DNA of 64,000 nt, from assembly GCA_012932295.1 (NCBI GenBank), contig JAAONU010000011.1, positions 15,398,136 through 15,462,135 on the forward strand, given 5' to 3'. This stretch comes from Cyclina sinensis (taxonomy: Eukaryota; Mollusca; Bivalvia; Venerida; Veneridae). Below, piece after piece: positions 1 through 12,540 of the stretch; the first letter of the stretch is position 1; each line of letters opens with the position of its first letter. The notes beneath the pieces were generated by a model, which did not search any database, was not told the origin of the DNA, and saw nothing but the letters and a program-made list of their open reading frames with translations. The position numbers and the translations under genes are program-made.

Positions 1-1250
1 GATTCAAACAGCACAACAATTTATAGCAATTTAACACTCGAGATAAAAGCATTATAGCACTTGAATAGAATCATTCGCTCATCTAGACCAGTCTCTCATT
101 AGTTCTGATTTTTCTTTTGACATGTACAACTTACAACCAGTTACGACATTAAGACAGACACGGGTTAAAAGATACAAGTATTATGACTAAACGAACGAAG
201 CAGAAACTGTCGAGTCAATACAGCATATTACATTTTACAAAGTAAAGCTTATGAGTGAATAAATTACGGTATAATAAGCAATCTTAAAAACTTTAACTAA
301 CCCCTCTTTCTTAGGATGATGTCGTTATCAATTTTATACAGAATAAACGACAAAGTTAACATGTAATCATGGAAGGAGATTGTTTTTACATTATGTCAGA
401 TTTAATTGTTTTATAATCCATCAATGTCAAATCCAAATATATTTTGATCGGTTATGCACATTTCCATGGCATTTATTTAGAAACTAGGCACTATTTTTCC
501 CTGAAACAATGTTCCGAGTGTAAAGTGTATATCAATAGTGTACTTACACGCTTTAAATATTTCTTTCATTTAGATTGTTAAAATGGAAATAGTAGTGCTT
601 AAAACAATAAAAATTCTATTTTCACTATTTCCGTGCCTGAAAATAGCAACGATAAGTGATAACTGTATTTCTTTGTTATTGCATATCTTGGATTGATGAA
701 AGGCAGGCATATCACCGGAAGCTCTCAATGTTAATGTTTCAAATTCATATTACAAATTAATGGTTCAGTGCCTTTATCAAAGGGCATCGATCGTCACTTG
801 AGCTATCATTTTTATATAATGTATCAAATTAAACAGAAATACATCCTTTTGTATAAGTAGCCAAGTAAGTAATTACACCATTTCAGTGTCCTTTTTGGAA
901 GCTTTTTATTCCTTTACTAAAAGACTGTGTTTATTTAAATAGTTTAATTAGATATACACTGGATATAAGATCCCATGTGTAAAATAATTGTTGTATAAAT
1001 TCAGTAACAATTTTTTTTGCAGTTAATATAGAACAATCTTTGTCTGACCGACGTACAAAGCAATAAACTGTCGTATGACGATTTTCCGTGAAGCTTTGGG
1101 AGCGCAAAACCTTAAATGGCAATACATGGAATATGCTTTTATTATTTTTTCTGACAAAAATACACACACAATTTATGTATGCGCCATATTACGACCATTC
1201 CATTACGGTGAGGTTTTAGATATGCCGACCGGAAAGATGTCGGGACGTAG
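1..1250. other. No gene recognised
   Basis: AT-rich sequence without an exon or transposon I can name. The first ~100 bases resemble 14,990-15,090 in the same orientation (shared words such as 'tatagcaat', 'ttaacact' and 'acttgaa'), so the window may open inside another diverged repeat copy. The short minus-strand frame at 931-1167 has no recognisable motif. Confidence 0.4.
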
Positions 1251-3361
1251 GTAAAATTAAACAAAATATATAAAGTATGTGAAAATGAAAATATAGAATT
1301 ACCACCACTTGATTATTTGTACCAGCATTTTAAACAAGCAAGTAATAATAGTAGCCATGATTTAAATGATAGTGATATTCTTAATAGAATTGATATACAG
1401 ATTAATAACTCTGAACTTAATGCACAATTTAGTGAAGATGAAATACTAAGATGTATTAATTCACTAAAAAATGGAAAGTCTGCTGGCATTGACAATATCC
1501 TTAATGAATATATAAAATCATCTAAGCACAAAATGTTACCTGTATATGTTTTACTCTTTAACGTAATTTTAGAATCTGGGTTTATACCGTCTTTATGGTC
1601 ACAAGGCATAATCATACCGATTTATAAAGGTAATGGGGACATAAATAACCCTGTTAACTACCGACCTATAACTTTACTTAGTTGTGTAAGCAAGCTGTTT
1701 ACATCAGTCCTAAATCGTAGGCTAAATAAATTCCTAGAAATAAATAATATAATGGAAGAAAACCAAGCAGGCTTCAGAAGTCATTACTCAACATTGGATC
1801 ACATATTTACGTTAAATTCAATTATTGAAATATTAAGAAAACAAAAGAAAAAGGTATTCTGTCTGTTTGTAGACTTTGCTAAAGCTTTTGACTCTCTGTG
1901 GAGAATAGGTTTATGGCAGAAATTATTGCATTATGGTATTAATGGTAAATTTTTAATGTTAGTAAGAAATATGTACTTAAATATTAAGTTATGTGTATCC
2001 AGGGATGGGCAAAAATCAGCTTTCTTTGAATGTAATTGTGGAGTTAGACAAGGGGAAAATCTTTCCCCGGTGCTTTTTGCTCTTTATTTAAACGACCTCG
2101 AAACGTATTTAGAAAGTAAAGGTAACACTGGAATACAGTTAAAGGATATAGAAGATCAGTTAGTGGTTTTTCTCAAAATTTCTATCTTATTGTATGCAGA
2201 TGACACTGTATTAATTGCCGATGACCCAAGCGAATTACAGAAATGCATAAATGATTTTGCACAATACTGTAATATTTGGAATCTTAATATTAACAAAAGC
2301 AAAACCAAAGTCCTTATATTAGGCTCAAGAAATGATGAAAATTACTCATTTAAAATTGAAAATACACAAATAGAAAATGTCGCTGCTTGCAAATATTTGG
2401 GCACATTTTTTACTAAATCGGGGAGTTTCCTCTCGACGAGAAAACACCTGTTACAACAAGCAAGGAAAGCCCTCCATTTACTTTATAAAAGAACATGCAA
2501 TCTAAATATACCGGTAGACCTTGTTTTTAAATTATATGATAACACGATTTTACCAATTCTTACTTACTCATCAGAAATATGGGGTTATGAAAATACAGAC
2601 ATGTTAGAAAAAGTACATTGTGCATTTTTAAGAAAAACCCTTTATCTTAAGAAGAGTACCCCACTTTATATGGTATATGGGGAATCGGGTAGATATCCCA
2701 TCGATATAGAAATTAAAAGCAGAATGATAGGTTTTTGGATAAGACTTATAACAGGTAATCAAAATAAAATTACATATAAAGTATATCAGTATATGTGCAA
2801 TCTTCCAAACTTTAGTTCTAAATGGATTGAAAAAATAAAATCTATACTAAATGAAACGGGTAACTACGAACTATGGTTTAATCAAAATAACGCCCTCGAT
2901 AAAACAGCTAAAGTAAAAATTAAGCAAAATCTCATAGATCAAAATAAACAACATTGGCGTGCTTCTTTAAGAGAGTCTTATAAAGGTAAAAATTACTCTG
3001 TTTTTAAAACAGAATTAGAATTGGAAAAGTATATATTATTACTAAGAAAAAAAGACTATATCAGTTTAATAAAATTCAGAACTTGTAACAATCACTTACC
3101 TGTCGAAACAGGTAGATGGCTCGGTATAATATATTCAAACAGAAAATGTTTAAAATGTAATTTAAATGAAGTTGGTGATGAACTACATTATGTATTGAAA
3201 TGTCCTTTTTTTTTGATAATGCCAGAAAAAAATATATAAAAAAATATTATTATACAAGACCAAATAAATTTAAGTTCAAAGAGTTATTATGCAGTACCAA
3301 TATGAAACACTTACAAAGACTAAGCAAATTTGTTAAAATATTGCTTAACAACATCAGGTAA
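1251..3361 (+). pseudogene. Non-LTR reverse transcriptase, nearly intact, one C-terminal frameshift
   Basis: Encodes the reverse transcriptase that would copy element RNA at a nicked target. The frame is open from 1251 to 3239 (about 660 codons). Motifs in order: NYRPITLLS; AGFR; FVDFAKAFDSL (motif A aspartate); GVRQGENLSPVLFALYLNDL (motif B); LLYADDTVLIADD (catalytic YADD); KYLGTFF. Near the end is a Cys/His knuckle (CLKC followed by H and C). The frame stops at 3237-3239, but a basic, lysine- and tyrosine-rich tail continues in another frame to a TAA at 3359-3361. The switch is explained by one missing T in the run at 3206-3214. No ATG is needed because the N-terminal endonuclease part is absent. 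All catalytic motifs are intact, suggesting a fairly young copy. Confidence 0.88.
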
Positions 3362-3888
3362 CCACATTTAGTTTTCTTTTGTGTTGTTTGTTTGCAACTA
3401 TTTGACACACCTGTTTTGGTTACATGTTTTTCTTTCTAAGACACACTGACCTAGATTATCTTTAATCTGCCGTGATACTCAGTGAATTGTGAAATCTTAC
3501 CGCCCCCGCTCTTAGTTTATATTGTCTGTCAGATAGAAACCGTAACGTAGAAAATAAGTTTGTTTAGCCCGGGAAAAAAAGGCCTACTGCATCTGCAAAC
3601 TCGGTTAAAACTGGGCATTGAACACCCCCCCCCCCCCCCTCTCATCGCACACACCTCCATAATCTATGTATGACTAAAACTAAATCGATAGTGTGCCTTC
3701 TTTTTCTGTTTCTCCTTTTTTTTCCTGGTATTTTTTTTTCTTTTCAAACAAGGAATATGGTTGTATAATTCATGTCACGTTTGAAGTATCAGCTTTATGT
3801 TTAGTTATATGAATCGTTATACTCATAAGTGTTAACATGTATAACATATTGAGTGAAATAAAGTTTTTTGTTCTGTTCTGTTCTGTTG
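1251..3888 (+). mobile_element. 5'-truncated non-LTR retrotransposon (LINE, Jockey/L2-like group)
   Basis: The element begins where the reverse transcriptase frame opens, just after an in-frame TAG at 1248-1250. It keeps the linker, the reverse transcriptase, a C-terminal zinc knuckle and a ~500 bp 3' untranslated region containing a poly-C run (about 3,626-3,639). It ends in an AATAAA-like stretch followed by short TTCTG direct repeats (3,871-3,886). A 3' end made of short tandem repeats rather than poly-A is usual for CR1/L2-type elements. The upstream endonuclease half is missing, so this is a standard 5'-truncated insertion. I saw no convincing target-site duplication. Confidence 0.85.
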
Positions 3889-4015
3889 TTATAAGAGCAT
3901 TTTGATTCGAGTCCTAACCCTCAAGGCCTGCGTTCAGAGCATGTGTAACTATGTACTCCCATCGATTTATCTCTGTTGTTGTTTTATATATAACATATAG
4001 TGCACGTTGTATTAC

Positions 4016-4457
4016 TTAAAGGGGCTGTGCTCCAGATGATAAAAAAAGAAAGTTTTCTTGTATTATAAATTTCTTGTAATATTTATGACTAATGCTTAGA
4101 AAATAACTTACTGACAAAAAATAAGTCAAATAATTACATTATAAATTGATTTTTTTCCCTTTCAAAGTGCTATACCGTAACGCGACGGTATAACTATATC
4201 GTATAAGATTTATATTTAAATATCTGTAATATCACATGCGGCGATGGTGGTGACAGTAAAAGCGTTGGAATTATTTTGTTAACATGAGGGTCCAGCGTTC
4301 AACTCAGGCTGGAACGAAAATATTTTTTTTATTCTATTTTGACTTTTATAATCAGTTTTGAAGTAAAATATTATGTTGTTATAATCTCACTGCATCTAAA
4401 TATATAATTTATCCAAAAAACGTTTTTTATGTCAAATATGGGGTACAGCCTCTTTAA
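4016..4457 (+). mobile_element. TTAA-flanked MITE with tRNA-like core (copy 1)
   Basis: A 434 bp element (4,020-4,453) lies between two TTAA tetranucleotides (4,016-4,019 and 4,454-4,457), the expected target duplication of a TTAA-type DNA transposon (piggyBac or Kolobok class). Its imperfect terminal repeats begin AGGGGCTGTGCTCC at the left and AGAGGCTGTACCCC, read inward, at the right. The interior has an 8 bp hairpin (4,171-4,192) and a tRNA-like segment starting at about 4,238. The copy at 56,546-56,976 has the same length, spacing and interior words in the opposite orientation. No transposase is encoded, so movement would need an enzyme from elsewhere. Confidence 0.65.
4238..4315 (+). 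other. tRNA-like segment inside MITE copy 1
   Basis: A B-box-like GCGTTCAACTC at about 4,296-4,306 matches the RNA polymerase III core GWTCRANNC. The 5' part has an A-box-like TGGTGACAGTAAAAGCG. It aligns in position and approximate length with the clearer tRNA-like segment in the sister element at 56,671-56,750. The cloverleaf is degenerate, so it is not a functional tRNA gene. Confidence 0.4.
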
Positions 4458-4992
4458 GAGATAGTGGGTGGGTAGCATAGTAAAAGATCGTCCTTCGAAA
4501 ATCTGCTCAACATTATTATCTAGCAGACGGACATACTTCTTCCGAGTCTGTCTTCGGTAAATTGTCATTATAACCATGTACGTTTCTTCTAAGATTCGCT
4601 GAAGTTTACACATACATCTGAAACCTTAAGATTTTTTTCTTCCTATTGGACATCTAACATTTGTTTTACAATACTGTTTCTTTACCTTCGTAAAAAATAA
4701 AAATTGTCTTCACATTTTAGCGAAGATCTTTTACGAATCAAAGTTTCCGTTTAACATTAGAATTACCGAAACAAATGACTTCCATATCTCTATTCCAACC
4801 ACAAAACATATGACAATTGTGCTTATTTTGCGTGTAATATTGATTATCTATCAACTGAAGTTTTCAAATTGCAAATTAAAATATATTTAAATAAATACAC
4901 ACCATTTTACTTTTCAAGCGACGGATTGTTGACAAAAAAGGGTCCGCGAGAGAGCATAAAACAGGTGCGCAATGACGTAGTATCCTTCCATT
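4458..4992. other. No feature recognised
   Basis: AT-rich sequence between the MITE and the hairpin repeat. A short minus-strand frame starting near 4613 overlaps the MITE and has no recognisable motif. Nothing else supportable. Confidence 0.4.
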
Positions 4993-5199
4993 GATAAGAA
5001 AAAAGTGCCAAATAAAAATATTAGATTTTCGTAATTTCCATCAGTAATTTGATTTACATGTAATGTGCAAGAAAAAGAATCAAACACTGGCTGTCATTAC
5101 AGACGGGAATATCTGGCTCTCGGGTAACTGTTGAGCAGTAACTCGGCAGAGCCTCGTTACCGCTGTAAGCCAGATATTCCGGTCTGTACCGGCAGTCAG
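4993..5199 (-). repeat. Dispersed hairpin repeat, copy 1
   Basis: The reverse complement matches 33,659-33,893 along its whole length, including 'tgattctttttcttgca', 'gatggaaattacgaaaatct' and 'tttttatttggca'. Within it, about 5,100-5,120 ('acagacgggaatatctggct') and 5,170-5,188 ('agccagatattccggtctgt') form a long hairpin. It carries no protein and looks like a small non-autonomous element. Confidence 0.7.
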
Positions 5200-6918
5200 C
5201 GTAAGATTCTTACATTATTTGTCGCGGGAATTATTTCAGCCTCATCTTTTACAATTCTAAAATTCTAAAATTTCTAGATTCCTAAGTTCAAAGAAGACGT
5301 AACGTTATAATAGATATACTGATTATGTCCTTGTCAGTTGATATTTTGCCAACGAAATTACTTTGATTGCAAGACATTGTCAATATAAATATGGGATCGC
5401 ATTGAAATTAGTCACGATTACACGTGATTCATAAAAAAGACATAAAATTATATCAGCCAATGATTTTCAGCATTTTATCAAGGAATTTCAACTTCCCAGA
5501 CATAATCAATATAACCACACGGAGAGAAAGCATCAATAACCTCTCCTTAATTGAGTCTATCAGTCTTCGTTCTTAACTCTAACTGGTATTCAGCTCTCTA
5601 AGATTGGCAGTCTGTTAAACTGTTCTAAGTGTTATAACTCAGTCAGTCTAAATCTGTTTGAAAAATGTCTAGTTAGAGTTCTGGGGTAAATCTTATCATT
5701 ACAGATGGGTATATTCGATAGATTTTTCTCTAGCATTGACAGTTTATTCAATTGTTTTCAAGTCTTGTAACTCAGTCAAAATCTGTTTGACAAATGTTTG
5801 AGACAAATCTTATTATTTCAGAAGGGCATATTCGATAGAGTTTTTCTCTTACATAGACAGTCTATTAAATTGTTTTCAAGTATCATAACTCAGTCAGGCT
5901 AAATCTATTTGAAAAATGTTCTGTTACAATTCTGAGACTAATCATATTATTTCAGAAGAGTATATTCAACATACAGTAAAATTATAAAGATGTCTTTAAA
6001 AACTAAACACGGCAACTTAAGTTTGAGAATATTTTATACTGCATTATAACAACAAATTGTATAAAACATGTAACAATGTTTGAACTCGTAGTAGTTGATA
6101 TAGTTTTGAAATTCAACATAACTTGTTACCTCTTGATTATACAAGCAGAGGCTATGCTTGTGATCTTCTCATTCATAGTTTAAATGTTTGGTTTATTTCT
6201 TCACTGCAGTGTCCATTGTAACACAGATATCATCATATGAATGTATTTAACATCCAAAATTTCGAACGCTAAATTTCTAGGAAAACAACATTCAAATTGT
6301 GTTTGACACCACTGAAAGGTGATCACTTCACCAGTTTTCTGTCTTTGACAACTGTACAAAATACACGTCACCTTGAATAAGTAATGGTATTTCAAAACAA
6401 AAAGTTTAATTTTGCAGAATTATGTTAGCGTGACATTTAAATTCTCAATACTCAGTAACTTTAACACTTGATAAAAATGAATTTTAATGCCTGTAAGAAC
6501 AAACAAAACTTAAACAATCCATGGAAAATGCAATTCAGAAACGTAACAATTCTATAATGTAACGATACCTCAGCGTAATAGTTTGCGTAACATAAAACAA
6601 ATGACTTGCTCATTAAGTTTGTAAGTGAGGCCTGCAATTACACAGAACAAACTATCATCAATAACGACGTTTTAACACATTTGTTTTCGAAGAAAATCAA
6701 GCAACACTCGTGGGTGTTTGGAAAATATGCATGTTAGTATCACACAGACAACACACAAATCAGAGCAAAAGTTGAAGCAGAAAAAGAGTCAGATAGTTTG
6801 GATTATCTCTTCGTCGCTAGTTTTCAAAATACAAATTTAAAACTAAATGTTTTTTTTTTAATATTGCACTTCTATCAAAAGCCTTGTTAATAGATACATT
6901 TAAGCAACGATGGCGCCT
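5200..6918. other. No gene recognised; weak internal repeats
   Basis: Between about 5,560 and 5,960 there are three or four diverged copies of a ~110-140 bp segment sharing 'cataactcagtcag', 'aaatctgtttgaaaaatg' and 'attatttcagaaggg', that is, a decayed tandem repeat. The rest has no coding or structural signal I can support. Confidence 0.45.
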
Positions 6919-7363
6919 AACACACGGTGCCGATACTACGCGACTTTTACGGATATGTGTGTTGGGCTGAAATTTTTCAACATACCGTCGATTCAGCTAA
7001 TATTTTTTTGTGATATTTTTTTAAAATAAATCAAACTTTTTATCACATGAAGCTGAGTGCCCGCTCCTTTTTGTAACACAAAGTTACCTCAAACTGTTTT
7101 TCGCAAATATTTTGTAGATTTTTTTAATAAAGTGCAACGGCGCATTTTTTTATGTGTGGAAGCATATTATAAAAGCGGTGCTATAACTCCCTTTATAGTT
7201 TGTTTATGAAACTAATGTAATGTCCGGAGCGAACAGTATACGGTAAAAAATTAATAATGTAATAATTATGTGAAATGAATTTAATTTAACAAGTGAACAA
7301 ATGAAACCAAATAATTAATAATGCAAAAGAGATATGTGTAGAATATGTTTTAAAATGATACAT
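6919..7363 (+). repeat. Left arm of a long inverted repeat pair
   Basis: This segment matches the reverse complement of 13,947-14,370 with moderate divergence. Shared stretches include 'gtgccgata.cacg', 'ccgtcgattcagctaatat', 'gaagcatat.ataaaagcggtgc' and 'caagtgaacaaa.tgaaacc'. The two arms are ~6.6 kb apart and bracket bivalve repeats, a duplicated block and a pogo-like transposase. They may be terminal repeats of one large composite element or two independent insertions of one family in opposite orientation. Confidence 0.7.
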
Positions 7364-7508
7364 GTGGAAGGAAAATATTTCCACGTAACCACTATCAACA
7401 TAGTTTTCTATAAAATCGTTAAAGAGCATAAAAACATTATATTTTATTGCATGTAATTCCTTAATTATTCTGTTTGTGCGTGTGTAGTTAGTTTTATCTA
7501 TCATCCTT

Positions 7509-8015
7509 TTAGCTCACCTGAGCGATAGCTCAAGTGAGCTGTTAGGATTGCCTGCCGTCTGTACGTCAACCAATTGCTTTAAGCGACAGCTCCTCTGAAA
7601 CCACATAGACCATTTCAACCAAAATGTTCCTGTTATGGCCCTCTTTCAGAATTGTGAAATTTATTGTTTTCCATACAGAACTCTGCTTTCTATGGTAACA
7701 CAAAGAAAAAAAAACATTCAAAACTCTTCTTCTTAGCAAGCCCTTGCACAATTTGATTATAATATTGCACAGCTGCTCAGTTGGTAACCCTCTATAAAAG
7801 TAAAATTTATTGCGATCCGTGAAAAACCATGGCCTTCCCAGGTATATATAGGAAATCTTCTTAGAACTTAGAAACTGCATGTCAAGTTTGAAAATAATTT
7901 GGCACAAATTTTCTCTGTCATCTATACAAATTGTGAATTTTGCCGCGATCCGTAAAAAACATTGCTGCCTGCGGCGGAGCTTATTTTTCCTTTGAGTCTT
8001 CATGGGACAATTTTG
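7509..8015 (+). repeat. Bivalve-type dispersed repeat with 5' hairpin
   Basis: It starts with a strong hairpin, AGCTCACCTGAGC then gata then GCTCAAGTGAGCT (7,511-7,540). I recognise this start from many bivalve sequences, where it heads an abundant non-coding repeat. The body holds two related segments ~130 bp apart ('gcgatccgtgaaaaacca' near 7,815 and 'gcgatccgtaaaaaaca' near 7,945). Frames on both strands here are by-products of the repeat. Family assignment is from memory. Confidence 0.65.
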
Positions 8016-8448
8016 AAAACCTTATAATACCCCGCCAAATTTTGTTTGGGTATATGGATAGACTGTCGGTCGTTCGGTCGGTCCTGAAATCTTGTGACGC
8101 GAACTACTTATACATTTCTAGGACTATCAATTTGTAAAATTGTGTATATGTTAACCAATAAGTGTGGATGTACGTGACGCGTTCTTCGTGCACACTAATG
8201 CCGACTATGTGGTCTAACGGCCCGTAGTAGCTATATCCTGCGATGAAAACTACCTCTATATTTCAAGGGCTATTGATTTAAAACTTGGTCGTAGCATAAT
8301 CTTTTGACGTGAACTTCGTCCACATTTCTAAGACTATTGATTTGAAACTTGACGTGCATGTTTACCAGTAAGTGTAGATGTGCGTGGCTTGTTTTTCTTT
8401 CATGCCTGTGCCCAACTTGTGAATTTGCGACAACAAAAAGAATTATAA
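8016..8448 (+). repeat. Second bivalve-type repeat with internal duplications
   Basis: It opens with 'accccgccaaattttgtttgggtatatgg' then a CGGTCGTTCGGTCGG run, a type I recognise from bivalve dispersed repeats. Inside, the phrase 'tttctaggactat.aattt' recurs near 8,120, 8,265 and 8,325, so the body is a degenerate tandem array. No coding. Confidence 0.5.
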
Positions 8449-9815
8449 CAAACAGGAAATGTGCTGGACAAATTAGTTATTTTCTGTGGCAAAATATGGG
8501 ATGTAAGCATTTTTGACCTACCTCTTACATAATAAACAGGTATGATTCGCTTTCCTCCCAACATTTGGAAAAATAGTTTTGTTAATCACTTTCTAGTCTA
8601 AAAACATCAAATTCTTTTTCTACCCTTTTAAAGGAAGCACCTGAAGCCGAATTGTAACTGGTAGAAAATCTGGAAAAAAATTTCAGAGCGAATATTCCAC
8701 ATTTATTCATACTATAATCAGATAGTAAGGTATTTTAAATGTCAAAGGTAAAGGTGGTTCACACTAAGTTATGGATGTGTAAAGTTCAATATATCATGCC
8801 TGATAAACCCACAATTCACTGCTTGTTACTATCAATAATGTAACAAACAATAAAACAAATAACTAAAACCAAAACATTATTATCCGAATGTTTAAGTGAT
8901 TTTTTTGTACTCAAAAAGTATTATTAAAAAAAGGAAATCAGACGATGCTATCCTAACATGACATATCTAAGAAGTTCTGAAGACATCGTAACATTGTGAA
9001 TATACACTTGCTTAAACTGCCTTAATTTGTTAAATATACAGAACGAAGATACAGACAATTACAGCCTTTATACGTAGGAACTATGCCATCAGTATATATT
9101 CTTGGAAAGCTTCGTACATTGTGGATAGGCCATATACTTACAAAATGATATTATGTCTTACATTTAAACCAATTTCATTATGAATATATAATGCCATAAA
9201 CTCATACTTTTGTCAGTGTAAGCTAATTTCAAAAACGTAACAAATAGGACATCACCTTTAATGCTACCATAGAATAGATCACCCCGGCACATGTTTCCTT
9301 TAAGGGGCTCCTAACGCTTATAAATGTTACCTTTGACATCATTTGTTTAGAAAACTCAATAACAGTTAGTTGCTGCATGGCAGTATTTATTTATGATCGT
9401 GCAAAGAACAAACATTTTTTAACCTGTCCAGAAAGTGCCTAATGCCTAAAATTTCCGGATTTTTTTTCTTCTCATACTTAAATCCCTTAAAAAAGAAATA
9501 CATGGCAACAATAAAAGACAAATAGAATAGGAAAGTTACAGAATTATTCCCAATCCGAGTACCATTTAACTGGTCAATCAAATTGATCTATGATGGTATC
9601 AAAAATATTAGCATCGTATAATTTTGGGAATAAGTAACTGAGCTCTATAAATAGAATAAAGTCGTGTTATGAAAGGTATTAATGAAAAAACACTTCATAC
9701 ACCATTAGTTTAATGGAGATGTATCATGCCAATAACAACTTGTAATAGCTCCCATCAATTTTAGGTTCTACTGAAAACAAAAGATCATTTGTCTTTATCA
9801 GCAATTTGCACCAGT

Positions 9816-10053
9816 ATGTCTAGTCAGAAACGAACTTTAGCCAAATCGATAGTAAATGTTTCAAAAGGCCGACAGTGACAGTGCTCGAGTCGTTGATGAC
9901 TGTTCAACATCTAAAATTTGCATAGTGGATGGTATAATACCGAGTTCGAATTTAAAAGTAGGTAGAAATAAACGTAAGTCAAAAAATACAAAATTTAGGA
10001 TTATAGTCAACCGCTATATGTCTTTGAAAATATTAATTTTGTTCTCTTTTTAA
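9816..10053 (+). other. Conserved exon-like segment, copy 1
   Basis: After a pyrimidine-containing 'tttgcaccag' (a possible splice acceptor) comes ATGTCTAGTCAGAA, opening a 20-codon frame starting MSSQKRTLAKS. An overlapping frame from 9,856 begins MFQKADSDSARVVDD and runs 65 codons. It contains 'aaacGTAAGT' near 9,970-9,980, a good splice donor. The block is nearly identical at 17,076-17,313, and its first ~100 bases recur, more diverged, at 15,612-15,720. Which frame, if any, is translated is unclear: most differences between the two full copies change the amino acid, which argues against strong protein constraint. Confidence 0.25.
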
Positions 10054-11078
10054 AAATGACTTGGAAAACTAAGAAATGTGAGCTCATTCTTGTCAAATTT
10101 TATCAGATAAAAATTCTTTTGATTTTACATTTATAATTTCTAGAAAGAGACCCACATGTCGAATAGTAGAATAAATGATTGTATACTATATGAAGAATTT
10201 TGCTTAATATGTTTTGTTTGTACCATATGTGATCTAAAAAATAAATTTGTCGAGATATCTTACGAAGATCGCTTTCGAGCATTATTTGTCATCAATAAAC
10301 AATTTCGCTTCAGCTGTGACGTGTAGTAAGACAGCTTTATGTAAGACTGACAGACAAATAAATCCTTTATTAAATCGCATCTATAGACAAACACTCAGAC
10401 AAATCAATACTGTAACAATCCCTTGAATTTGTGTCACAGACACTGATGCAAGTAAAAAGGAGGAAATAAAACAAAGAAGACATTGACCTTTTTTGTGTTT
10501 GTTCTGTATTTTGAAAAAGATCTTTAAAACTTTTCCTGGTTCGGTTGTTACTTTAAGATTCAGTGTCAGTCATAGCCTTTCTCGTCGGCAAAATATCATA
10601 CATTAGTTTTCTAACGAGGACGTTTTATTATTCAAATGTTTCTAAAACATCACTGTTCAAACATTTCAGCATAAGCAAAAATAAAAATATGATCTTATTA
10701 ATGAAAATAGTTTGTGTTTTCAGAAACTTTGTTGAAACAGAAAATTTATATCTGAGTTTTATACATTAAGAAATTTAGTTTGCATTTTATATTCTATTTT
10801 CAATGATCAAAAGCAACATTAGTGAAAGAATCGTCATGAAACTTAGTAAGACACTAGTTCTTGAGATTATATTGTTTCTTAAAAAGAAGTTCAATATGTC
10901 TAGACTTCTTTTGGAGATCTACCTTAGTGTAATGCCAAAGAATTTTTCTTATAATACATGTTTTTTTTTTTTTAATGTTCTACATACAATGTTCCATACT
11001 TCGCTATGCTTTTTGTAGGGTTCGTTTCGAAGTTCTGCTCCGTCATTGTACGATTTAAGTTTTAACCATTCTTGTTTT

Positions 11079-11165
11079 TTTAGGAAGAAGACGATAACAC
11101 ATATTAAATTGTCGAAAGAGATTTTAAGAGGATACAAGTTTATGCGAAGACGGTACAGAGAGTAG
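11079..11165 (+). other. Possible terminal coding exon, copy 1
   Basis: After a 'tgttttttag' acceptor-like sequence a frame reads KKTITHIKLSKEILRGYK and ends RRRYRE with a TAG at 11,163-11,165. The second block copy has the same frame, end and acceptor position (ending at 18,342) with four substitutions. The product would be a short, very basic helix. No phase-compatible upstream exon was found, so this is tentative. Confidence 0.25.
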
Positions 11166-12540
11166 GGAGAGACCTGTTATATGATTAAATCATTGATTAT
11201 TTTCAACAGAAAAAAAGCCGCAACAAATAAAAAAATCTTACGTTCAAGTGTAGACTACAACGACCTCTCAGAGAATTTAGCGGCCTCATAAAAAATCGAG
11301 CACCGAGATATATTAACACCTATTCAGATTCTTCTATTACTTGGTCCCGGCACGAATATGAATAGTCAATTTTTTAATGTTCCATTTACTTAGTTATTTT
11401 CTCAAGACATTTGCAGATAAGTTACATTCTGCTGATTTCTTTTAAAAGTGAGTCTTTTTTATCTAGACGCAGTTTATTTTTATGACTTAACATTCCAGTT
11501 GTGTCAGGTGTGAAACACTAGAATAGATGTTATCTAACATAAAACGTTGTGCGACGTTCAAGAGATCAGTTAAGAAGCAATAAATAAAGTGCAAATGAGT
11601 TTTTGCCTGTTTTAATGATTGATGGACTATTCAATGTAAACTCATTTGCAGCGCTGTAGATGTTTTATTTATCATGCTTTCTAACATTTCAGGCTAGCCA
11701 ATCTTCAAGATATTGGATTGACATACCAAGTGCAGGGCAAATACATGAGAAAAAAATAGAACTTAGTAAGTAGGATAATGCTTGATCTATTCATAATGAA
11801 CATAGTCATATTGTGCTATTAAAAGGAATTCTGTGTATGCTCATTTTGTAATTGTTAAGTCATAGACATGATGACAAATCTGAAAATCTATAAACAATAT
11901 CAAGCTAAAGATAAGCTACAAAACATCACAATTCTCTGCTGATGTCGTGTACTTATCTCAGTAAGTACACAAAAAACACTTCAGTAGAAAAGATTCCAAT
12001 CAATGTTATACCGATCTTCACTGTTTATACCTGCTGAAAATATAAAAATATTATACCTGAAAGAAAAGACAATCCATAACTAAACATGTAATATTTGATC
12101 ACTTTTTCTTTAGAGGTATTCTTACAAACAAATCATATAAACATTAAAAGTAATAGTTAAGTGATCTATTTTCCCTACTAAGCAGAATCAAAGAAAATGA
12201 CATTTCCGGAAATATAACACATGTTTTACGCTAAATTAAACATCTTAAATGTTGCTGTAATAAAAGTCTATTACTTAATTTGCTTTTGGCAAAACCGAGA
12301 GAAAACGTAATCGTTAAAAGTACAAAACGTATCCTACTTCATGTCTAAAAGCAGTTGCAAAAATAAAAGACATAGATTTTCAGAAGAACCAATTCTATAT
12401 TAACGAGGTTTACGAGTGTAAACATGGTGAAAATAATTATCAATAAACATTTAAATTAATTGTTAACTTGTTAACATTAACAGTATCTTACAAACACAAT
12501 AAACATTAACAGTATCTGACAAACAAACTAATCATTTTTC

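Larger units (their letters stand above)
8449..12410 (+). repeat. ~4 kb duplicated block, first copy
   Basis: Aligns in the same orientation with 15,735-19,532 over essentially its full length. Sharp edges: left at 'caaacaggaaatgtgctg', right at 'attaacgaggtt'. Divergence is small substitutions plus scattered short indels (3,962 versus 3,798 bp). No long frame is present, but two segments are better conserved than their surroundings: about 9,780-10,070 and the short frame ending at 11,165. It could be a duplicated host-gene locus or an unnamed large repeat; no terminal repeats or transposase are visible. Another fragment related to about 10,260-10,440 occurs near 24,560-24,760. Confidence 0.8.

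Noticed and set aside
7566..8003. 145-codon minus-strand open frame
   Set aside because: It lies within a recognised bivalve-type non-coding repeat and has no conserved motif.
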